Positions 34,414 to 40,484 of a stretch of 40,484 nucleotides of DNA are shown here, piece after piece (within the stretch, counting starts at the first letter, position 1; the number at the start of each line of letters is the position of its first letter). The stretch spans positions 1-40,484 of the forward strand of contig SCSF01000077.1 in NCBI GenBank assembly GCA_004298435.1, written 5' to 3'. The notes below the pieces were generated by a model. That model was not told the DNA's origin. It made no database searches and saw only the letters and a program-made list of their open reading frames with translations. The position numbers and the translations under genes were made by a program. Source of the DNA: Beijerinckiaceae bacterium. Lineage in GTDB: Bacteria > Pseudomonadota > Alphaproteobacteria > Rhizobiales > Beijerinckiaceae.

Positions 34414-36159
34414 ATGAGCGGAATACCCGAGGTGGAAGACGCAGCCAGGCATGTCGCCCCCGACGCGCGCGCCCGCGCCATCGTGGCGGCGCTCGGCGGT
34501 CGCTCGATCGTCCTCGTCGGACTGATGGGCTCGGGAAAGACGGCGATAGGCCGCAGGCTGGCGCATCGGCTCGGATTGGAATTCGTCGATTCCGACGCCG
34601 AGATCGAATGGGCCGCCGGAATGACCATTCCGGAGATCTTCGCACGCTATGGCGAGCCCTATTTCCGTGACGGCGAACGCCGGGTCATGGCCCGGCTTCT
34701 GGTCGATGGCGCACGGGTGATTGCGACGGGCGGCGGCGCGTTTATGACGGCGGAGACCCGTGTCAGAATCGCCGAATCCGCCGTCTCGATCTGGCTCAAG
34801 GGCGATTTGGAGGTATTGTGGCGGCGGGTGCGCAAGAGAACGCACCGGCCGCTTCTGCAAAACAGCAATCCGGAGGCGACTCTGAGGAAACTCATGGATG
34901 AGCGCTATCCCACATACGCAAAGGCTGACGTGACAGTGATTTCCCGGGAAGGGCCGCATGAGGCGGTCGTTGAAGAAGCGCTCGCCGGACTCGAACGGCA
35001 TATCGCATCCGGCGCGCATAAGCATGCAGGCGCGGCGAAGGCCCAGGCGGAGCTTTTCGAGAAGGTCAGGGTCGATCTCGGCACGCGCAGCTACGATATC
35101 TGCATTGGGGATGGCCTCGTTGCGCAGGCAGGCAGCTATATCGCCGCGGTCGCGCCCGGAGCTTCTGCCGCCATCGTGAGCGACGCCAACGTCGCGGGCC
35201 TGCATCTTGAGCGGCTGCATCGAAGCCTCGCCGCAGCAGGCATCCGCTATGCGGACATCGTCGTTGCGCCGGGAGAAGGATCGAAATCCTTCGCGGTGTT
35301 CGAGACAGTCTGCAAAGCCATCCTCGACGGGAAATTCGAGCGCGGCGACATCGTCATTGCGCTCGGCGGAGGGGTGATCGGCGATCTTGCCGGCTACGCC
35401 GCTGCGAGCGTGCGCCGCGGCATGCGCTTCGTGCAGATTCCGACCTCGCTTCTGGCTCAGGTGGATTCCTCCGTCGGCGGGAAAACGGGCATCAATGCGC
35501 CGCAAGGCAAAAATCTCATTGGCGCCTTTCATCAGCCATCGCTCGTTCTTGCCGATATGGGCTGCCTCGCCACGTTGCCGCCGCGCGAGTTCCGCGCCGG
35601 TTATGCGGAGATCGTCAAATACGGCCTGATCCGTGACGCGGATTTCTTCGAGTGGCTGGACGCGAACTGGCGGGAAGTTTTTGCCGGCGGCGCGGCGCGT
35701 ATCCGCGCCATTGCGAAGAGTTGTGAAGCTAAGGCCGATGTCGTCGCCGGAGACGAATTCGAGGCGGGCGACAGGGCGCTGCTGAATTTTGGCCATACCT
35801 TCGGGCACGCGCTGGAGCGGCTTGTTTCATATGACGGACGCCGCCTTGTGCATGGCGAAGGGGTGGCGATCGGGATGGCCTGCGCCGCGCGTTTTTCAGT
35901 GCGCCGCGGCCTCTGCGCGCCGGATGTCGCCAGCCGCGTGGAGGCGCATTTGCGCGCCGTCGGCCTGCCGGTCCACATCCGCGACATTGACGGCTGGAAC
36001 CTCGATGCGGCGGCGATCCTCGATGCCATGTATCAGGACAAGAAGGTGGTGCGCGGGGCGCTCACCTTCATCCTCATCAAGGCGATCGGTCATTGTTTCA
36101 TTGCGAAGAATGTAGACGCGGGCGAGGTCCGCGCCTTCCTGGAAGATGAACTCGGCTGA
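34414..36159 (+). CDS. aroKB: Bifunctional shikimate kinase / 3-dehydroquinate synthase
   Basis: 581 residues, a fusion. Shikimate kinase part ~residues 28-195: Walker A GLMGSGKT (36-43), substrate Asp59/Asp61 in VDSDAEIE, ATGGGAF and the lid RTHRPLL. Dehydroquinate synthase part ~residues 210-581: GEGSKSF, LGGGVIGDLAGYAA, IPTSLLAQVDSSVGGKTGIN, and the zinc ligands in YAEIVKYG, NFGHTFGHALE and HGEGVAIGM. Supplies steps two and five of the shikimate pathway. Separate aroK and aroB genes, adjacent and in this order, are usual; here no stop codon separates them. Confidence 0.95.
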   Translation: MSGIPEVEDAARHVAPDARARAIVAALGGRSIVLVGLMGSGKTAIGRRLAHRLGLEFVDSDAEIEWAAGMTIPEIFARYGEPYFRDGERRVMARLLVDGARVIATGGGAFMTAETRVRIAESAVSIWLKGDLEVLWRRVRKRTHRPLLQNSNPEATLRKLMDERYPTYAKADVTVISREGPHEAVVEEALAGLERHIASGAHKHAGAAKAQAELFEKVRVDLGTRSYDICIGDGLVAQAGSYIAAVAPGASAAIVSDANVAGLHLERLHRSLAAAGIRYADIVVAPGEGSKSFAVFETVCKAILDGKFERGDIVIALGGGVIGDLAGYAAASVRRGMRFVQIPTSLLAQVDSSVGGKTGINAPQGKNLIGAFHQPSLVLADMGCLATLPPREFRAGYAEIVKYGLIRDADFFEWLDANWREVFAGGAARIRAIAKSCEAKADVVAGDEFEAGDRALLNFGHTFGHALERLVSYDGRRLVHGEGVAIGMACAARFSVRRGLCAPDVASRVEAHLRAVGLPVHIRDIDGWNLDAAAILDAMYQDKKVVRGALTFILIKAIGHCFIAKNVDAGEVRAFLEDELG

Positions 36160-36220
36160 TGCCCGCTTGAAAACGCTATAGCCGTCTTAGTCGATCTTTC
36201 TCAATACAGAGGACCCACAC

Positions 36221-37525
36221 ATGCACGGCGGCCATGCCGAGCACCTGACCGTTAATCTCTGGGTTGCCGGCGCGATCGTCATATTCTGCATCATCCTGTC
36301 GGCCTTTTTCTCGGGTTCGGAGACCGCGCTCACAGCCGCCTCGCGCGCCCGCATGCACGGGCTCGCCAAGAACGGCGACCGCCGCGCCACGGTCGTCAAT
36401 CGCCTGCTTTCGCGTCGCGATCGGCTGATCGGCACGGTCCTGCTCGGCAATACACTGGCGAACATCGGCTCGTCCGCGTTGCTGACGAGCGTTCTCGAAG
36501 AACTCGTCGGCTACAAGGGCGTGATCTACGCCACGGGTCTGATGACGGTGCTCCTTCTCGTCTTCGCCGAAGTCATGCCGAAGACGCTGGCGATCAACTT
36601 CCCAGACCGCGTCGCGCTTTCGGTCGCGCGGACCCTCTCATTCTTCGTGGCGATCTTCGGCCCTGTCGTTGCCGGCGTCGAAGTGTTCGTGCATTTCTTT
36701 TTGCGCCTCGTCGGCGTCAATCTGCGAGCCAATCGAAGGCTGCTTTCCGGCCATGACGAACTGAAGAGCACGCTGCATCTTCTGCTTCAGGAAGGCGGGG
36801 TTCAGCGCGTCGAGCACCAGATGTTCGGCGGCATCATCGAATTGCACGAACTCGTCGTCGAAGACGTGATGGTTCATCGCACGAATATGGGGATGATCGA
36901 CGCGGACCTGCCGTCGCGTGAATTCGTTCGCCAGATGGTGGCTTTGCCTTATACGCGGGTGCCGGTTTGGCGAGGCGAGCCGGACAATATCATCGGCGTC
37001 CTTCACGCCAGTGACCTGCTGCGCGGGATAGAGGAATCAGGCGGCGTCGTCGCAGACTTGAAAATAGACGATCTGGTTTTCGAGCCGTGGTATGTGCCCA
37101 ACACCACGGATGTGCATGATCAGCTTCAGGCCTTCCTCAAGCGCAAGATCCATTTCGCGCTCGTCGTTGACGAATATGGCGTTGTCATGGGGCTTGTGAC
37201 GCTTGAGGATATTCTGGAGGAAATCGTCGGCGACATCATCGACGAACACGATCTTGCAGTTCAGGGGGTGCGGCCGAACCCTGATGGCTCGGTGACGGTG
37301 GACGGGTCAATTCCCATTCGCGATCTCAACCGCGTCATGGGTTGGAGCCTGCCGGATGAAGATGCGACGACGATCGCCGGCCTTGTCATCCATGAGGCGC
37401 GCGCCATTCCCGAGACAGGCCAGATCTTCACCTTCTATGGGGTCCGGTTCGAGGTTCTGCGTAAAACCCGCAACCGCATTGCTTCGATCAGGCTCGTGCC
37501 GGAAAACGGGCAGGAGCCGCAATAA
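36221..37525 (+). CDS. CNNM-domain/CBS-pair transporter-like protein (HlyC/CorC family)
   Basis: 434 residues. N-terminal CNNM membrane domain with ~3-4 helices (AGAIVIFCIILSAFFSGSETALTAASRAR carries the signature). Two CBS domains follow (VMVHRTNMGMID ... TRVPVWRGEPDNIIGVLHASDLL and HFALVVDEYGVVMGLVTLEDILEEIVGDIIDEHD). A CorC/HlyC C-terminal domain ends the protein. Family members act in magnesium or cobalt efflux and resistance. Often labelled hemolysin, a misleading name. 61 bases after aroKB, a conserved neighbour pair. Confidence 0.9.
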   Translation: MHGGHAEHLTVNLWVAGAIVIFCIILSAFFSGSETALTAASRARMHGLAKNGDRRATVVNRLLSRRDRLIGTVLLGNTLANIGSSALLTSVLEELVGYKGVIYATGLMTVLLLVFAEVMPKTLAINFPDRVALSVARTLSFFVAIFGPVVAGVEVFVHFFLRLVGVNLRANRRLLSGHDELKSTLHLLLQEGGVQRVEHQMFGGIIELHELVVEDVMVHRTNMGMIDADLPSREFVRQMVALPYTRVPVWRGEPDNIIGVLHASDLLRGIEESGGVVADLKIDDLVFEPWYVPNTTDVHDQLQAFLKRKIHFALVVDEYGVVMGLVTLEDILEEIVGDIIDEHDLAVQGVRPNPDGSVTVDGSIPIRDLNRVMGWSLPDEDATTIAGLVIHEARAIPETGQIFTFYGVRFEVLRKTRNRIASIRLVPENGQEPQ

Positions 37526-37540
37526 AGCGCTACGCCATCT

Positions 37541-38245
37541 TTATTCCGCCGCCGCTTCGCGCTTCACCTCATATCGCTGCATCAGCGGCAGTTGCGCCAT
37601 GGTGAACAGGAAGATGATGATCATCGTGCAGGGAAATTTGAAATAGACCCACACATCGTTGGGATGAGACGGCAGATAGATCTCGTTCAGGCGCCAGACG
37701 GCTTCATTGGTGATCGCCAGAGCGAAAAAGAAAATCGCCCAGCGCCTTGTCAGAATCTGCCAGCCGCGCTCGGTGAGTTCGATCGCATGGTCGAGAATGA
37801 CGGGCAGCAGAGGCTTGTCGAAGAAAAGACCACCGAGGAGTGCAATGCCGAAAGCGGTATAGAGAATCGTTGGCTTCATTTTGATGAAGCTCGGATTCTG
37901 AAGATAAAGCGTCAGCGATCCGAAAATGAGGACCAGCACGGCCGTCATCAGCGGCATGATCGGCAGATTCCGCGTGCGCCAATAGGAAATGACGAGCGCG
38001 ATGAGAACGGCGGGTATCAGCACCGCCGTTGCGGTGAAGAGGCCGGCGTTTTCGCCTGTCATCAGTTGCGGCGGCAGAACCAGCCCGACCAGCGGCGCAA
38101 AGAGCTTTGGTTTCGCATTGGCGAAGAAGAAAAGCATCAGCGGACCCAATTCGAGGATCAGCTTCAGAATCGGCGCCGGCGCTCTTCCGCCGGGCGCCGT
38201 CTTCGCGGAATGCGGCGAAGCGGTGCGATCTTTAGTTTCGGTCAT
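37541..38245 (-). CDS. yciB: Septation protein A family (YciB/IspZ) inner-membrane protein
   Basis: 234 residues, about five or six membrane helices. ILELGPLMLFFFANAK, MKPTILYTAFGIALLGGLFF, LTRRWAIFFFALAITNEAVWR and WVYFKFPCTMIIIFLFTMAQLPLM are family hallmarks. Has a ~25-residue hydrophilic N-terminal extension. The family affects cell division and envelope integrity. The gene lies directly downstream of ftsY on the same strand, 48 bases apart. Confidence 0.93.
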   Translation of the reverse strand: MTETKDRTASPHSAKTAPGGRAPAPILKLILELGPLMLFFFANAKPKLFAPLVGLVLPPQLMTGENAGLFTATAVLIPAVLIALVISYWRTRNLPIMPLMTAVLVLIFGSLTLYLQNPSFIKMKPTILYTAFGIALLGGLFFDKPLLPVILDHAIELTERGWQILTRRWAIFFFALAITNEAVWRLNEIYLPSHPNDVWVYFKFPCTMIIIFLFTMAQLPLMQRYEVKREAAAE

Positions 38246-38293
38246 AAGGGGCTATCTGTTCTGTAGCAAAGATAACATAAACCGGGTCTCGCC

Positions 38294-39496
38294 TTATCCG
38301 TCGATTCCGGCAATCGCGCGGGCGAAATCGTCGGCGGCGAAAGCTTGCAGATCGTCTGCGGTCTCGCCGACGCCGATAAAATGGATCGGCAGTTTGTATT
38401 TCTCCGCCACCGCGACGAGAATGCCGCCACGCGCCGTTCCGTCGAGCTTCGTCATCACAAGGCCGGTAACGCCCGCGACGCGGCCAAAAATTTCCACCTG
38501 GCTCATGGCATTCTGGCCGACGGTTGCATCGAGCGCCAGCAAAACGGCATGCGGCGCCTGCGGATCGAGCTTCTTCATCACTCTGATGATTTTTTCAAGC
38601 TCGGCCATCAGCTCCGTCTTGTTCTGCAAACGGCCGGCCGTGTCCATAATGAGAATATCGGCGCCGCTTTCCTGCGCCGATTTGATCGCGTCGAATGCAA
38701 GACCCGCTGCATCGCCGCCGGCATCGCGCGCAATAACTGGACAGCCAAGCGCCTCGCCCCAGATCCGCAACTGCTCGATTGCGGCGGCGCGGAAGGTGTC
38801 CCCGGCAGCCAGCAGCACCTTGTGGCCCTCCCGACTGAAGCGCGCGGCGAGCTTGCCGATGGTGGTCGTCTTGCCGGAGCCGTTCACGCCGACAACGAGA
38901 ATGACGAAAGGCTTCTGCCGCCCGTCGATTTCGAGAGGTCTCGCGAAGGGGCTCAACACCTGCTCCACCTCTGATGCGAGAATGGTCTTCACCGTTTCCA
39001 CATCGACGTTCTTGTCATAGCGGCCCTGAGCGACGGCTTCGCGGATCCGCAAGGCGGCGGGAACGCCGAGATCGGCGCGGATCAGCATGTCTTCAAGATC
39101 GTCGAGCGCCGCGGCGTCAAGCTTGCGCTTGGTGAATATGTCGGCGAGGCCGCTGCCGATCGACTGCGAGGAGCGTGAAAGCCCTTGGCTGAGTCGTGCC
39201 CACCAGCTTCTTTTGGCGGGCTCGGCGGGAGCCGGCTCTGGAGCCGCTACGGCGGTTTCCGCTTCCGGCGGAGTCTCGATGGGGGGATTTTCGGATGCGG
39301 GCGGGGAGTCTGTCTCGACCGAAGGCGGAGCTTCGTTGCTCGGTTGGGGCGGGGCCTCGACTGTTGCTGACTGCTGACCGAAGAGCCGCCTCAGAAAGCC
39401 GGTCTTTGGCTTGCCGGCAATCGGCCCGCCCGTCGTCTGATCCTGGTCTTCCCGCTCTGGATTTGGATTCTGGTCAGGCTCTTGATCATTGCTCAC
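38294..39496 (-). CDS. ftsY: Signal recognition particle receptor FtsY
   Basis: 400 residues. The N-terminal ~95 residues are acidic, Pro/Glu-rich and low-complexity (membrane-targeting A domain). Then the N domain (LSQGLSRSSQSIGSGLADIF) and the SRP GTPase G domain with GVNGSGKTTTIGKLA, DTFRAAAIEQL, DTAGRLQNK and TKLDGTARGG. Docks SRP-bound ribosomes at the membrane; the SRP RNA is encoded at 11380-11473. Confidence 0.97.
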   Translation of the reverse strand: MSNDQEPDQNPNPEREDQDQTTGGPIAGKPKTGFLRRLFGQQSATVEAPPQPSNEAPPSVETDSPPASENPPIETPPEAETAVAAPEPAPAEPAKRSWWARLSQGLSRSSQSIGSGLADIFTKRKLDAAALDDLEDMLIRADLGVPAALRIREAVAQGRYDKNVDVETVKTILASEVEQVLSPFARPLEIDGRQKPFVILVVGVNGSGKTTTIGKLAARFSREGHKVLLAAGDTFRAAAIEQLRIWGEALGCPVIARDAGGDAAGLAFDAIKSAQESGADILIMDTAGRLQNKTELMAELEKIIRVMKKLDPQAPHAVLLALDATVGQNAMSQVEIFGRVAGVTGLVMTKLDGTARGGILVAVAEKYKLPIHFIGVGETADDLQAFAADDFARAIAGIDG

Positions 39497-39660
39497 GCGT
39501 AGGCAACCGCTTTAGAAGGACTTGGATCCGATCGATAGACGTCATGTCGCCAGAGGCAAGCGGCTTTTCAAGGATTCGTCTCGTAGATGCCGGCTGAACT
39601 ATAGGAGCGGGGGTGCTGACCCCGGCGCAAAAGCCGCAGTCGCGGCCGTCCGGCCTGCCG

Positions 39661-40368
39661 TCAGAACAGCGATGCCGCGTGCAAAAGGGACGTAAGCCCG
39701 CCGGTTGACGCCCCGGCGAAATCCACCAGAAGATGGCGCCCGGCTGCGGGAGGCGCAGCAAGCCGTGCCCGGACCTTGAGCTTTTCGCCGGCAGCGAGCC
39801 GCGTCTTCTGTGCGACAACTGTCCAGCTATAGAGGCTGTGCCCCTGCGCGTCTGTGACGGACAGGCGGATCGGCGGAAGCGGCGTGGTTTGTCTTCGCAG
39901 ATTTATGATTTCACCTTCGATGCGGAGAACGCGTTGATGCCCGTCGATCAGCGTCACCGTATGAAAATTCGCCAGCGCCAATCCCCGCAGATTGACCGGA
40001 AGCCCGAGCGACGCATAGAGAGTGGCGCTCGGCGGCCACAATCGAACCATTTCCGCGCGCCAGCCGATGAGCGCCATGCCGAGTACGAGAACAGCGAAGC
40101 TGAGGAGCAATCCGGCACGCATCCGCGGCTTTCGTTGCCCGCGCCCGGCAGGCGGAAGTGTTCTTTCCGCGTCGCCAGACGTGACAGGGGTGAACGCCAA
40201 AGGCCGGCCCGGCTTCGGCGCCAGCGTCGCGGTCTCAACGGGTGCCGATGCGCCGGAAACGAACCAGATTGCATCGCAACGCGGGCAGGCGACACGGCGT
40301 CCATCGGGACCGAGGGCGCCTTTGAAGATGTGGTAGGATTTCCTACAGCCGGGGCAATCGATCAGCAT
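39661..40368 (-). CDS. MJ0042-type zinc-ribbon membrane protein
   Basis: 235 residues from the ATG at 40368; a longer frame upstream is not family-like. N-terminal zinc ribbon MLIDCPGCRKSYHI ... RRVACPRCDAIW with two CxxC pairs. One membrane helix ~residues 85-105 (GLLLSFAVLVLGMALIGW), then a periplasmic domain of the kind that follows this ribbon (LANFHTVTLIDGHQRVLRIEGEIINLRRQ ... PPIRLSVTDAQGHSLYSW). In alphaproteobacteria such genes sit next to ftsEX; a perfect TTAA-N7-TTAA box lies upstream. Function unknown. Confidence 0.82.
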   Translation of the reverse strand: MLIDCPGCRKSYHIFKGALGPDGRRVACPRCDAIWFVSGASAPVETATLAPKPGRPLAFTPVTSGDAERTLPPAGRGQRKPRMRAGLLLSFAVLVLGMALIGWRAEMVRLWPPSATLYASLGLPVNLRGLALANFHTVTLIDGHQRVLRIEGEIINLRRQTTPLPPIRLSVTDAQGHSLYSWTVVAQKTRLAAGEKLKVRARLAAPPAAGRHLLVDFAGASTGGLTSLLHAASLF

Positions 40369-40455
40369 GGATGGGCGCAAGCCCGCTCTTTTTGTAATGA
40401 AAGGCGGGACGAAATCTGCCCTGCCATGGCCGGCTGCCATGCTGCGCTGCTATGG

Positions 40456-40470
40456 TTAATGCGTGGTTAA
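40456..40470. promoter_or_regulatory. CtrA-like box at the window end
   Basis: TTAA-TGCGTGG-TTAA, an exact match to the CtrA consensus TTAA-N7-TTAA, 88 bases upstream of the zinc-ribbon gene and probably between it and a divergent gene outside the window. Confidence 0.5.
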
Positions 40471-40484
40471 GCGTGTGAGTCGCG

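Overview
The window reads as chromosomal DNA of an alphaproteobacterium of the order Hyphomicrobiales (Rhizobiales). A methylotroph-like member near Beijerinckiaceae/Methylobacteriaceae is the best guess. The evidence is gene content, not a database match: RcdA and TrcR cell-cycle proteins found in alphaproteobacteria, a DnaX without zinc cysteines, the order SRP RNA-dnaX-ybaB-recR, a fused aroK-aroB followed by a CNNM/CBS transporter gene, a lanthanide-type methanol dehydrogenase gene (xoxF) with xoxJ, a probable hopanoid aminotransferase, and RIME-like intergenic repeats. Coding density is high and GC content is high throughout. No tRNA, rRNA, CRISPR array, prophage or complete insertion sequence was seen.

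Layout. 1-5 kb: a ScfR/RamB-type regulator divergent from isocitrate lyase (glyoxylate shunt), then a class III aminotransferase (HpnO-like). 5-10.5 kb: ribosomal protein L31, RcdA, a DUF1192 protein, TrcR, a small secreted protein, an L,D-transpeptidase-type lipoprotein and QueC. 10.5-11.5 kb: a REP/RAYT element (REPtron) whose transposase gene is frameshifted, inserted between queC and the SRP RNA gene. 11.6-14.4 kb: dnaX, ybaB, recR. 14.9-23.3 kb: a complete chemotaxis operon (mcp, cheY, cheA, cheW, cheR, cheB, cheY, cheD and a small CheT/CheZ-like candidate), most genes overlapping or nearly touching. 23.5-27.9 kb: a small secreted cysteine protein, xoxF and xoxJ. 28.2-33 kb: ybgC-tolQRAB without pal or cpoB. 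33-40.4 kb: xerD, a 47-residue membrane protein, aroKB, a CNNM/CorC protein, yciB, ftsY and a zinc-ribbon membrane protein.

Most notable observations. (1) xoxF is complete and well conserved except for one in-frame TAG at codon 54, where homologues carry a Gln codon. It is a fresh nonsense mutation, a sequence error or a readthrough case; the usual cytochrome gene xoxG is also absent between xoxF and xoxJ. (2) At least five full or nearly full copies plus fragments of a ~100-bp two-hairpin intergenic repeat occur, with compensatory changes in both stems. (3) The RAYT transposase is flanked by five REP palindromes and broken by one missing base. (4) The last gene of the chemotaxis operon has a CheZ-like D-x-x-x-Q motif and an acidic-Phe-Phe tail shared with CheD. 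(5) TTAA-N7-TTAA (CtrA-like) boxes lie upstream of rcdA, tolQ and the zinc-ribbon gene.

Start codons follow ribosome-binding sites where these were visible. Coordinates of repeats and RNA features are hand-counted and may be off by a few bases.
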